A stretch of DNA of 64,000 nucleotides from Pontederia crassipes (lineage: Eukaryota; Streptophyta; Magnoliopsida; Commelinales; Pontederiaceae). The notes under the pieces were generated by a model. The model did not search any database, was not told the DNA's origin, and was given only the letters and a program-made list of their open reading frames with translations. This document shows positions 10,983 to 22,912 of the stretch, one piece after another. How positions within the stretch are numbered: position 1 is the stretch's first letter; every line of letters starts with the position of its first letter. The DNA lies in the NCBI GenBank assembly GCA_030549335.1, contig CM060184.1:41991909-42055908 (forward strand), given 5' to 3'. A program made the position numbers and the translations under genes.

Positions 10983-13600
10983 ATTTTAGATGCATTTCAC
11001 CCCTATCGAGCCCCTAAATTTCCCAACTTTTGGCCAATTGTGTTTGGAATGCATGGATTGTGATAACTAGTTGATCTTCCTCATTCTATACTTAATTCCA
11101 TGTGCACAGAGGTTCTGAAATGCTAAAATCCATAAATAATTCAATTCTATGCCAAGTTATCATTTTTAGGACAAGTTATCACTCCGATAGGTCAAGTTAT
11201 CATTATTTTGAGTGAGCTGATTTTCAATGATTTTCTTGCCCTAAATCCATTACTATCATGAATAAATCATATATGGATGATCATATTTCAACTTGTACAA
11301 AATTTTAAATCCATTTGAACAAGTTATCATTGTTCCAATGCCAAGTTATCATTAAAGGGCAAAACTATCATTTCAACATGCAAAACTATCAATTCTGCAC
11401 AAAGGCCTTAAGGCAATCATTATATTATTGTCCTAACTCATTGCTGTTCAAATTTGATCACATTTGGATAACCACAACCAAAGTTATGACAAGTTATCAT
11501 TTTTAAGGCAATTAAGTTATCGTTTTGGCATCCAAGTTATCATTCCTATGAAACCTTATCCATATTTGATTTCTGACTTCATTCACTTGCCATCCTACTC
11601 CCTTTTATGCCTTCAATGCTCTGAATCATCCATATTTGATCATTTCCAAGATTTATGCAAAGTTATCATTCCGGGTTCTCAAACTTATCATTTTAATTAC
11701 TGATTTCACATCTTCATAACACTAGATTTTATTTGATGTTTGAGCTGACCCTGGTGGCTTTCCTTATCCTTATTTGTTCATTTCCTATTTGAAGACTTTG
11801 ATGCTTGGTGTTCTATCTCTTCTAGCAGGGAAAAACAGGTTGCAAAAAGGTGGAAAAAAGTGGGGGGGACCACTACTTTTGCTGTCCAGAAAAGCTGTCT
11901 TCTGCAGCTGCAAGCAGGACCAGGACACATGGCACAATCACATCACATGGAACATCCTGATGCTGATCTAAGAGTGATTAAAGGTCAGATATAAGCTAGA
12001 AACCCTAGGGAAGAAAGGGGGGAGGTCGGCCATTACAGGAGGGAGCAGATTGGAGCAAGGATTCATGCTGGAGATGAGCTGTTCTTGAGCTGAAGAAGCT
12101 GATTTCTGTCAACAGATCTGAATCCAAGATGATTTTCTTATGTTCTTCACTCTATTTTGTATCTAAGTTTGTAATTATGATGAGCTAAATCCTATATCTC
12201 CTAGGATATGGTAGTAGTCTAGGTTAATTGTGGATGGACTAAGGACGATTCTGAATTCCTAAACTGATATCAATTCTGTTTGCTGAAATTTGCATTGATA
12301 TGAACCTGATTCTTGTCATTGTAGGTCCTATTTGTATTTGCAACTGAGAAGTTGTCATTTGATCTAATCTTTATTCAGAAATGAATTATCCAATGCCAAG
12401 TTTTATGGATTCCATCTTGATTACAAATCTGATTTCCTGAATCTGATTTTTCCTGAATTCTGATTTCTGATTTTCAGAACTATTGAATCTGTTTGTCACT
12501 TGGGAACTGAATTAATTGAGCAACTGAGAGGTTGATTGTTGGCCCCAAACTTATTCAGAAATGAATTAAGATAAAATGACATTTCCATGGTTCAAATCTA
12601 TGAATTCCAATGGTTGTTTCCTGATTTTAATTGCTGTTGATTTCTGTTTTTCCTGATTTAAGTGGAAATCTGATTGTCCTTGTAAAGCCCTATTTTAACC
12701 TACCACTGAGAGGTGGTCATATGGCCTTCCTTGTAGTTCAGAGATGAAGCAAGGAGCAAAGACAATTCCTGATTTCAAAACTTGTGATTCTATGCATATT
12801 GGTTCCAATTATCTAGTGTTAAGTGTGGATTTCATTTTCAATTGCAGCCGAGAGGTTGAATTCAAATCCTCTTATAGTTTAGAGATAAACCAAGGAGCAT
12901 TTGCACTAATATTGGATTAATTTCATCCCTATTTAGTTGATTGAAGCATTCCTTTTATTTTCAAAGTGCAATCTAGAAGTTATCATTCAGAATTTTATTG
13001 AATTGTCAAAAAATCAGCAAAGTGACTTGGATTGAATATAATGATAACTTGATTTTTAGTAGAAATCATCTTCTAATTCAACTTGGCTAACAATTATATG
13101 AAAATATATTATTTAGTTCTGGTCTAATTGAGATGTGAAAACAGCCATAATGAAGGTTCAATCAGATTTGATAAAAAAATGATAACTTGTCCATTTTCAT
13201 TCATAATTAAATTAGATGAACCCCAATTTCTAGGAGGACCTTCCTCATTGATAGATAAACCATTTTAGCATCTAGATTAGCATTCACAACTCAGTTTAGT
13301 TAACTTTTCAGAAACCTCAAAACAGTTATGATTTAACCTTCCTGAAAAATCTATTTTCATTTCCATTTAAAATTCTGCTTTTGCCACTTTAACTTTGATT
13401 AGTCTAAATTGTTTTTAGGTAGTTTAGGACTTCAAATCACTGTGGATATGATATTTAGGATTATTACAATTGACATGTGCACTGCAGTAGAGAGTGAGTT
13501 AGGGAGTTGAAACAAAAATTGAAAAGAATTAACTTTTGATCCAAAAATCAGCAAGTTATCACTAACCACCCCCCCCCCCCCCCCCAATATCACTTATCAA
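10983..13600 (+). repeat. Nested LTR-like insertion, about 2.6 kb (copy B)
   Basis: It interrupts the copia gag between the segments at about 10980 and 13618. It has no coding content. A promoter-like ATATAAGCTAGAAACCC stretch near 11985 is followed by purine-rich leader-like sequence. The right about 950 bp match window bases 1-1005. The AAGTTATCA/AGTTATCATT motif recurs many times, most densely at 11150-11690. It is best read as a solo LTR of a large element. I could not find a convincing TSD, so ends are good to about 20 bp. Confidence 0.65.
13567..13587 (+). repeat. Poly(C) tract near the LTR end
   Basis: A run of about 20 C in copy B; copy A has only a short CCCC at the same place (990-995). 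Length is likely polymorphic and error-prone in assembly. Confidence 0.8.
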
Positions 13601-16600
13601 TTCTAATTTGCAATTTCTTTGGAAAAGGTGTAATGCTCTTGTGTTGTTCTAGATTAGAAGTTCTTGATCACAAGTAAGGTTTCTAGTAATCTTAGTGCAC
13701 ATGTTGTTTGGGCAGATCTAAAGGAGGTTTGAAAAGTTGAATGCAATGCAAATCTATTCTGTTGAGAATGAAATTTACAATCTAAAGCAAGGAGCTCTTT
13801 TTGTAGCTAATTATTTCTCAAAACTCAATAATCTATTGGAGGAATTAAACGTTATGGTTCCCAGTTACCCTAATTGGATGTTCTCAAGTATGTTGTTGAG
13901 TACCATACTCAAAGGAATACATGCAGGTTTCTAATGGGACTCTGTGAGGAATTTGCACATGTTAGGTCTCAGATTTTACTGATTACCTACTATAAATCAG
14001 GCATACACATTGGTTGAAGAATAGTAGAGGATGAATATAAATGTTTATTGATATAGACAAGCTGTCACTTTTAGGTGCAAAATCAACAAATTATGCGAAA
14101 CAGAAGAAAGACTAGTATAATTTGTAATTATTGTAAAAAGGCTGACCATAAAAAGTCTCAATGTTATAAATGGGTAGGATATCCAGCTCATTTCAAATTC
14201 AAAGGGAAAGTTAAGAATTGAGCTAATGCAGCACAATCTCAGCAATCAATTCATGCTTCTATTCAATCATCTATTGAAGCAAGTAAATCAGATTCAAGAT
14301 TAGAAGTGAAACCTCCATCTTTTACTGAAGAACAACAGGAGTACATAATGCAACTACTGAACAAAGATCAGCATTGCCCCTCAATTGGACATTCTGCCAA
14401 TATGGCAGGTAATGTACAAGGTTATCAACAATCTTTATTTTGTAAATATTGGATTATTGATTCTAGAGCCACAAATCATATGACATCACATATGAATTGG
14501 CTTCTTAATGTCAAATCCTTGCTGAGGCAAAATGCTATCATTGCAAAATGGAGACGGTTCTTTAGAAAACTATTTGGGGGCTCTTGTGCTGAGTTTTGGA
14601 ATTGAGTTGCATAATGTCTTATGTGTGCTAGATTTTAATTTCAATCTCATCTCTGTGGAAAGTTTAACTAGTGATTTAGCTTCAGTTATCAAGTTTACTT
14701 CAGAAAATGTATATGTTCAAGAGTGATTGAGTGGCATGGAGAAGCTGATTGGTGAGAAAATAGGAGCCTTATACTACTTGCGAGAGGAACCCAGAAGAAT
14801 TAACAATTTTGTAGCCACTACAAAGACAAATTATTTGTCTCTTTGGAACCGAAGACTAGGACATCTTCATTTTGATAGAATGCATTCAATCTCTTATGTT
14901 AAAGGCTCTAATTTGAACCTACAAATTCATTGCTCAGTTTGTCTTCTTGCTAGACAAACTCAAGTGCCTTTTAAAAATTCATAAAGACTACCTAGAACCT
15001 TGTTAGAGGTAGTGCATAATGATACTTGGGATCCCTTCAAAATCCCCACTTATAATGGATTTCATTACTTTATTACTATAGTTGATGCTTTTTCAAGATT
15101 GATTTGGATTTACTTAATCAAGTATACAACAGAGGTTTGTGTTGTTCTCACAAATTTTCTCAACATGGTTGAGAGACAATTTCAATCCAGAGCTAAAATA
15201 ATCCGGTCGGACAATGGGTCAAAGTTTAATAATGAAAAAATCAAAGGACTATTTTCTGTCAAAGGAATCATTCATGAAACAAGTTGCACCTATATCCCAC
15301 AGCAAAATGATTTGGTGGAAAGGAAGCACAAACACATTTTGAAAATTGCAAGAGCACTATTATTTCAATCTCAAATTCCAAAACATTTTTGGAGTGACAT
15401 GTTCAAGCAGCAGTTCATATCATGAATAGGTTACCTCTCGAAGTACTAAATAATGCCTCTCCTTATGAACTGGTTTTTTTAAAAAAACCTGATCTTACAC
15501 ACCTCAAGGTAATTGGTTGCCTCTGCTATGTAACAAATAAAGTTATCTCTAATAAATTTGATGTGAGAGCAAAACCTTGTGTCTTTGTTGGATATTCCAT
15601 GTCAAAGAAAGGATATAAGTGCTATGATTTGTTCTAAGGAAATATCATTGTATCAAGAGATGTAAGGTTCTTTGAGGACATATTTCCTTTTGCAAATGAG
15701 GTGTTTACAAAAAAAAACTCTGATTCACATTTAAATGAGATTCTCAATCTTAATTCAGATATCATTGTCGCTTCACAAAGGCCTAAGAGGAACACCAAGC
15801 CACCGGGATGGTTGCATGATTATATTGTTTCATCAATAATTGATAACAATTTTAGTGCACCTTATGATATTAAACATTATGTATCCTATCAGTCCTGCAC
15901 TAATCATTACAAAAGTTTTCTCACAGCCTTGTCAAAATTCGAGGAACCATCCCGCTACACTGAAGCAATTAAAGATGCCAGATGGGTGAAAGCCATGAAT
16001 GATGAGCTAAATTCTTTGGAGGACAATGGGACATGACAAATAGTAGATCTTCCTCTAGGGAAAAAAATCAATTGGTTATAAAATAAAACTTACTTCAACG
16101 GGTGAAATTGAGAGGTTTAAAGCCCAACTAGTGGGAAAAAGGTATAATCAAAGAGAAGGAATAGGAAGCTTTCTCCCTAGTTGCCAGAACTATCACTATT
16201 TGGTCATTGCTAATTGTTGCAGCTCAAAATAAATGTTTTTTTGTTGCATGGGGGTATTAACAATGCATTTTTAAATGGGGATAGGAAGTGTACATGACCA
16301 TTCCTGAGGGTCTTCATAGCAATGGGGAGCAGGTTGGTAAGGCATGTCGTCTACTCAGATCCTTGTATGGATTGAAATAGGCGTCGAGGCAATGAAATAT
16401 CAAAATTACAGAGATTCTGCTAAATTCAGGCTTTGTTCAAAGTAAATGCGATTATACTTTTTTTACCAAAAAGGAGGGAGAAGGATTTATTTCTCTCTTG
16501 CTATATGTTGATGATATTCTAGTTGTTAATAATAATCATGCACTATTTAATTTAGCTAAGAAGGCCCTGGAATCTAAACTACAAATGAAAGATCTTTCTG

Positions 16601-17476
16601 AACTCAAGTTCTTCCTTGGTATGGAAATTCTCAGATCCTCTATAGTAATTTACATAAATCAGCATAAATATGCATTGAACCTACTATCATATGTTGGGTT
16701 CACAATAGCTAAATCAGTTTCAACTCCTCTCAAGTACAATGTTAAACTGGCCACATATGAGTATGATACGCATGTGTTCAAAGATCATATTCTTTCTGAT
16801 ATTGTTCAGGATCTTCCAACAAGTTATTAGGTACATTAATCTATCTAACTCATACTCGGCCTACGTTTGCGATGCAACACTTGAGTCAATTATGCATGCA
16901 CTAAAGAAATCACATCTAGAGGCTGCTCACAGAATTGTTAAATATATCAAGAAGGTTGCAGGACTACGTGTGTTGTTTTCTTCTAATAGAAATTCTCAAG
17001 TTTATTGGGCATCTTGTGTCTTTTCTAGAAAATCGGTTTCAACCTTTTTGCATTAAGATTGGAGATCTGCTAGTGTCTTGGAAATAAAAAACAACTAGTA
17101 ATTTCACGATCATTAGCGGAGTCTGAGTATCATAGCTTGCTCTAGTAGTTATTGAACTTATATGGCTGGACAGACCTTTCCACGAATTACAACTCTCCTC
17201 GGGAAGCCTTTTATGGTTTTCTCTAACAGCAAGTCTGCAATACAAATCACAAAAAATTTGGTTTTCCATGAGCGGACCAAACATATTGATATTGAAGCCA
17301 TTGTCATCGATGGGTACTTCGTGCAGTAGGTGCTCGACATCAGTGGGTACTTCGTGCAGTGACAGAGGTGCTCGGAATCGGTGGATACTTCGTGTAGGCA
17401 ATGTCACAGCGGCGCCACGATCATGACTACTTGAATCAACGAAGCAGGCGAAGGAGTAGGGCATAAATCTGAACCA

Positions 17477-18003
17477 AATTAACATCAGCTAAAACGCACA
17501 TCAACCACACCTTTTTGATGGGAAAATCCGAGAACAAGGAGAGAAGATCGCAGAGAGATTGCAGAAAAATAGAGGAGACACACGAAATTTACCCAGGTTC
17601 ACCCTTGAGATGAGGGCTACGTCCTGCAAAGAGGTTCCACTATATGTTTAGGTTTACAGCCGCCACACAAAATTACATCAGAAATTAGGCTATTAATAGC
17701 CTCTCCAAACCGGGTTTAAAACCCAAACAAACAGAGAAAAAACCTAATCCGAACCACATGGGCCGGCTAAACAAAAGCTCAAAATCCGTCTAGGTTTCGG
17801 GGGCGCTGCCCCCGAACCCCCGCCCGCTCACCGGCGAGCGGGACCGCCGTCGGGGGGCGGGGCCCCCCGAACCCCCCCCCCCCCCCCTTTCGTTCGTACG
17901 CCAGCAATACTGTTAATTGGGTAATACTCAGATTCTCCTAAGCTCACGTGGGCGAACCCGGTGTGAGAAACAAGGGGCCCTGAAGTATTCACCAACTCTA
18001 ACA
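17477..18003 (-). repeat. LTR of an inverted copia element
   Basis: On the minus strand it starts TGTTAGAGTTGG at 18003, typical of copia LTRs. It includes a transcript-leader segment near 17590-17640 and runs towards a degraded primer-binding-like TTTGGTTCAGATTTATGC near 17475. About 140 bp of further leader-like sequence follows to about 17340, where it meets the RNase H end of the plus-strand copia element. The rest of this element is missing. The left end is approximate. Confidence 0.5.
17798..17869. repeat. Three consecutive GC-rich hairpins in the LTR
   Basis: Perfect or near-perfect stems: CGGGGGC-GCT-GCCCCCG (17798-17814), CCCGCTC...GAGCGGG (17823-17842) and CGGGGGGC-GGG-GCCCCCCG (17851-17869). 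A C run of about 17 follows (17872-17888). It is a sharp GC island in AT-rich surroundings. Confidence 0.85.
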
Positions 18004-18265
18004 CTTTTAGCATCCACCCTCCGTAGAAGATCTAATGGTAGATGAGTTAGGGAGCATGACCATTAAATCTTAAGAAAAATAAAATATATTCTTTACTTTA
18101 CTTTTATTCATTATGATCTACTGTTTTTTTAGTTAAGTAAGAAAGAACCATATAGATCACAGAAAAATAAAAATAATCAGCTAAATGTTTTGCTTGAGCA
18201 TGTGAGGGTATCATACTGACATGACATGAGTTTTCGTTCTATTATATTGTCTATTATATAACTTT
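18004..18265. other. AT-rich spacer, nothing recognised
   Basis: No ORF, repeat unit or transposon end is visible in this short interval between the inverted LTR and the next inverted-repeat element. Confidence 0.5.
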
Positions 18266-18272
18266 TTTTCAA

Positions 18273-18964
18273 AGGCTGTGTTTGATACAGGAATATTGAG
18301 AGAACTTTTGTTCTCGAGAACTAATTGATGTGATAGAAAAATTTGGGTTGGTGTTTGGATGAAAAAGTGTAATGACGAGAATTTAAAAAATTGATTTGAT
18401 AGATAAGTTTTAGTAGGTGTTTGAATAAAAGGTAATAACTAGAAATATATTTTATTATTTTATTATTATTATATTATTATTTATTTGGATAAGTTTTAGT
18501 AGATGTTTGGATAATTATTATATTATTATTTATTTGATTAAATATTATTAATATTTTATAATTTTAAATATTATAGTAAATCTAAATACCCAAATATAAT
18601 ATAATTTTTTTATTAAAATAATTGAGCTTTTTATTATAAAATATTTTAGAATTATTATAACGTAAATTTTAATTAATTACATTTAAACATTTATTTAATA
18701 AGATGACTAATTGTATTAATAAATAATTAAATTATATATACTTATATTACATAATAATTAAAAAATGGATGAAAGAAAAAAAAGTCAAAGTCAAAAATTG
18801 TGACTGCTCATACAAGAGAAAAAGTTCTTGTCGAAGGTAAGAACATTTGGTCAGAATATTTCGTAAAATGTTCTTGCCAAAGTCACGTGAAATATTCCAA
18901 TCACGATGGTTGTTTGGGAACATTTCGTGATATTCTCGTGAAATATTGCCAATCAAACGCCGTC
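18273..18964. mobile_element. hAT-like MITE, about 0.69 kb
   Basis: The left end GGCTGTGTTTGATACAGGAA and the reverse complement of the right end GACGGCGTTTGATTGGCAA share the GTTTGAT core and further AATATT...GAGAA matches, giving imperfect terminal inverted repeats. The interior is very AT-rich and includes a direct repeat of GATAAGTTTTAGTAGRTGTT (about 18402 and 18488) and of TTATTATATTATTATTTATTT. No coding sequence; an 8-bp TSD is not clear. Confidence 0.5.
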
Positions 18965-20960
18965 AAAAAGAATACGTTAAGACTTAAGACCATATTTAGT
19001 AATAGAATCATAGGCTGATTCAACCTAGTTTTCCAAACAAGGAATGGTGGTTTGGTTCTGGTTCCAACTTGGCGTGGTGTTTTCTTTCTTTTTTTTTTAT
19101 TTTTTTACTTGACTTTTTTTGGTATTTAGTTTTTCTTTTCTTATTTTTTCTCTCCCACATTTACCCTTATAAAAAAATTTATTTATAATATATAAAATAT
19201 TTATAATAAAAAAATAATATAATATTATTTATTACTTATTATTTTTTAAAAAAATTAATATTTCCTTAATTATAATTAATTTTTAAAATGATTTTTCACA
19301 TTTGAATACTATATTTTTTAACAAAATTTTTTCATGAATTTTTTTTAATTTATAACTTTATTTTTAATTATAATAAAATTATATTTTATAATTATAATAA
19401 TTATTTTAAATTTAAAATCTATAAAAAACTCATTCATCACATTAATTTTTTTTTCACATCAACTTTTTTATTTTTCATCGTTACATTTCACCCATTCAAA
19501 TACACCTCGAACTATATGTTAATTCAATTATTCACCGAGAACTTCAATTTCGTTTTCAAACGCAACCTATTGCATTTGATCTTGGCCACTCGATATTGAA
19601 GTTGTTGACGTTCGATCTGTTTTCTTAACTATATCTAAGCCATTTGTGCCTTGATTTAAGTAATCCAAGATGTCGAATAGATTTGATTATACTCGATTTA
19701 CTAATTTTTTATCTCAACCATTGATGAATATTACATAATCATAGCCGTTAATTTAAGTACAAAAGATATTTATTGTATTTGGGCCGTCAGCCAAATACAA
19801 AATAATTAGTAATTGAATTTTTTTTCCTGATATAAATTAATTGATAAATTGAAATGTTGACAACTAGTTTCCTAACTTATTATAAAACTAAGCTTTCATG
19901 TTTGATAATAAAAAAAAACATATACATGGAGACGGAACCAGTCACGTTTGGAGGAAAAATAGAAATGTATATACATATTTCTATATACTTGGCCCCATGA
20001 ATCCACTCTGGCTCCCTCACTGAATATATATAAGTTAATATTTTAGTCAAATAACTAAAAAACTTTTTAATATTATAAAAAAGAGAAATATGTGAAAAAA
20101 ATATTATGTAATTTTTAAAAAAATAATATATTTCTTGGTCAAAGTGATTATTTTTTTCCTTTCGCAAAATAAGTTGAGAACCTTCAATTTATTTTTTTAA
20201 CTTATAAATAGATAAAATAAGTGTTTACAACTCTCTTTCTCAGTTATCAAATAGGGAAAAAAAGCTTAGTCATGCACCCCCTAGATCATTAACCCAAAAT
20301 TCTATTTGATCTTATTTATTATTTTTACTCCTATACAAAACTTCTCAATGTCAGTTAGCGTGCTCTTTATTTTAATTCAGAGACCAATTATTCTACTTAT
20401 TGCCCATAAGTTTTCTTATTAGTATTTTCCCGGCCATTCATTGTTTTAAGTTTAGAAGTTAACTATTGTGGTTATTGTTCTGTAAATTTAGGATAATTCT
20501 CTCTCACGAGTTCTTTTAGTCGATTAACTCTGTGACTACTAAAACAATAATAATGTGATTAATTTTTTTAGAACATTTTTGGTTGACTACATAAATCTGT
20601 GACTACTATAATACTGTAATTGGACATTGACTATTCTAATAATTGTTCTGACTTGTTTAATTTTCTTTTATTCAATTATATTATTTAACCATTGCTGCAT
20701 TGTTTTTAATCTTTCAGTTAGAAATAAGTGATCAGTAATCATTGAGTAATTATTAACATTTGCGTGAAAATTAATTTATCATCATTCTTAATACTTGATA
20801 ATTTGTTATAATCAGACCAATTTAATTTTATTGGAAATTTTGAAGGTCCAATTAGAATCTGTTTGGGCCTGATCTTGTTCTGTAAGGGCTCAGTAAAATG
20901 TTACTGTGTTCTAAGATAATATGTAGAGGAAAAAACAATTCTTCTCTATCTTTTTTTTTC
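18965..20960. other. AT-rich non-coding DNA
   Basis: No gene supported. 19010-19570 looks like a diverged MITE: GC-richer ends around a nearly pure A/T core, and a right end TTTTCAAACGCAACC that resembles hAT-like termini. The left partner is not convincing. 19800-20960 has only short chance ORFs and homopolymer runs. Confidence 0.4.
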
Positions 20961-20964
20961 TATC

Positions 20965-22545
20965 TTTAAAAGGTGACCTTAATGTCTCTCCCAAAATATT
21001 TATTGCCACTTCAATTAGATTATATTGCCCTCACTTTTTTACTTTCAAACAAAAGGTAAAAATAAAAAGCTTTGTAAACTGTAATGTCTCGAACGAGGGA
21101 GAGTTTGAGAGTGATTTTAATAGAGTTGCCAAAAGAAAGATGTGTGAATAGAGAATATTGCAACAAAAAAAAAAGAGTGACTCCTCATCTTCCTATATTA
21201 ATGGACAAACATATTAATTTAATTAATATGAAACTAGAATAAAATTAGACATAAAATTTTGTCTTAGAAATATACAAAATAAAGTGAAAATAAGAATAGT
21301 GAAAAATAATAGAAAAAATATTTTTAAAATAATTAATTTTTTGAATAATTATTAAGTGTCCCTTGTTTCTTATCTTTCGTTAAGAAAATACTAATTCATT
21401 TCCAAATTAATTAGTTGCTCAATCAACTAGTTACAGTTAAACAAATATTTTGGTAAGATATGATGACGAATTAATTGGATGAACTCAATAATTAATAATG
21501 AGAGATTTAGCATCAACTTGATACTTCGTATTTTCTTAACAAAAAATGAAAAAATAATGAACACTTAACTTATTCAGAAAAATAATTATTTTAAAAAATA
21601 TTTTTCCTAATATTTTTCACTCTTCTTGGTTCCACTTTATTTTATAAATTCCTAAACTAAATTTATATGTTTAAATCTCATTGTAATTTCTGTATTAACT
21701 AAATTAATATGTTTGTTCAATTATATATATTTTATTGGATGCTCACTTTCACTATATAATTATATTTTTTCAATTAGGATTTATCATTCTTTTATAGATA
21801 TTTGTTTGCTATTGCATATCTCTTATTCTTTTATTTTGTTCTTCAATTTGTTTGAGTTTTTTTTTATTTCTAAAGCTCGTATAAGAAGATGAAGAGTCAC
21901 TTTTTTTTGCAATAATCTCCCTTTTATATCTAACTACCCACACTTTTTTTTGGCAGTTCTATTGATGTTACTCTAAACTCTCTCTTGTCCAAGGCGTTAT
22001 AGTTTTCAAGGTTTTTTTATTTTTTTTTTTCAAAGTAAAAAGGTAGGGGTGAAAACGTGCGGGTCGAGTGAATTTTTCTGTTAAAAAAGACCTATATATA
22101 TTTTGATTGGGTTTTTTTTTGGGCCCTATATTTTATACATTTTATATTTATATAAAAAATTATTAATGATATAAAGAGATATTTTGTTTCATAGATTAAC
22201 AGCATTCACATGTTATATATTTTAATAGTGCTATTTATGGCTTATATTAATTTCATATACATGTTATATGATAAATAATATATTTAGTGAGTAATTTTAC
22301 ATACATTATAAATATTTAGAATATAATATTAATATATATTTTATAAATATTTAATTATGAAGATCTCCATCGGGCTCCTCCGGTGGTTTATTTAATTTTA
22401 AAAACCGCCTAGATTTTTTTCGAACCTAAAAATTTTGTGTCGGGTTGGATCGTTTTTTTAGGTTTTCGAGCAAAGGCAATATAGTTTACTTGGAGTGGCA
22501 ATAAAAATTCTGCAAGTGACATTAAGGCCACCCTTTTTCTTATTC
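20965..22545. mobile_element. Large foldback element (imperfect 1.6-kb palindrome)
   Basis: The left arm (about 20970-21410) and the right arm (about 21530-22540) are inverted copies. GGTGACCTTAATGTC (about 20982) pairs with GACATTAAGGCCACC (about 22520). TTTATTGCCACTTCAATTAG pairs near 22500. ACAAACATATTAATTTAATT (21208) pairs near 21715. TTAAGAAAATAC (21381) pairs near 21540. The centre is about 21.47 kb. The right arm is longer because another repeat is inserted at about 22.04-22.47 kb. No ORF; probably a long-TIR non-autonomous DNA transposon. The exact ends and TSD are unresolved. Confidence 0.65.
22043..22475. mobile_element. Repeat nested in the right arm of the foldback element
   Basis: It begins TAGGGGTGAAAACGTGCGGG, like the start of the GGGTCGG-rich hAT MITE at 30.7 kb (TAGGGGTG), has an AT-rich core, and ends in a GGGTTGGATCG / TCGAGC region. 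It interrupts arm sequence that is continuous in the left arm. Boundaries are approximate. Confidence 0.4.
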
Positions 22546-22912
22546 TATAATTATTAATGTGGGGTCAATGTATTTACAAAATTAGTGTTTGATAATAAAA
22601 GTGAGAACTAACACCTTATTTTATGCATTATTCCTATATCAAATTGAGCTTAAAAATTTATCTTCATTATTAGATTACACATTTTTGTTTTATTTGACTT
22701 CCCCTGTTTGATATATGCCTTTATCTTATTCATTTTTTGAAGTCCCATTAATTCATGTGAATTATTTTGATTACATATTTCGCCTCATGAACATTATTTA
22801 AACGATCCCGCATCAAAACTTATATCTGTTATTTGTTTTTTTTTCTAAATCACCATTTCATAATCATTATTATGTAATCTTGTTGAAGATCTATTGCATG
22901 CTTAGTTAATAT
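22546..22912. other. AT-rich spacer
   Basis: No gene or repeat recognised between the foldback element and the Sirevirus LTR. Confidence 0.4.

Larger units (their letters stand above)
10711..17330 (+). pseudogene. copia gag-pol pseudogene
   Basis: Gag starts MASSG at 10711 but has a stop after a few codons. Its N-terminal part (MEWSDAMYNALLAKNKH) runs to about 10980, and gag resumes after the insertion with WKRCNAL at about 13620. Zinc knuckle CNYCKKADHKKSQC is near 14122. Protease motif is DSRATNHM (usual DSGATNHM). GAG-pre-integrase has WNRRLGHLHFDRM near 14845. Integrase spans about 15000-15640 (NDTWDP, RSDNGSKF, NDLVERK). RT has LLYVDDILVV near 16497-16530. RNase H runs to about 17330 (AESEYH, HERTKHIDIE). 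Many stops and frameshifts make it dead. Confidence 0.85.
10300..17335 (+). mobile_element. Ty1/copia element, plus strand, split by a nested LTR
   Basis: Parts in order: probable 5' LTR ending CA at 10564; primer binding site at 10565; gag N terminus from ATG 10711; a nested about 2.6-kb LTR-like insertion (about 10.98-13.6 kb); the rest of gag from about 13618; zinc knuckle; protease; GAG-pre-integrase; integrase; reverse transcriptase; and RNase H ending near 17330. Integrase before RT is diagnostic of Ty1/copia. The 3' LTR is missing; the next sequence is the leader and LTR of an inverted copia element. Frames are broken throughout. Confidence 0.85.

Noticed and set aside
10960-13670. TGATCA at both edges as ends of the nested LTR
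   Set aside because: TGATCA is self-complementary and common; flanking 5-mers (CTAGC and CAAGT) do not match and gag coding sequence is readable inside this interval at both sides.
17039-17485. 148-aa minus-strand ORF
   Set aside because: Spans the junction between the RNase H end of one copia element and the leader of another; its sequence is antisense to RNase H in part.
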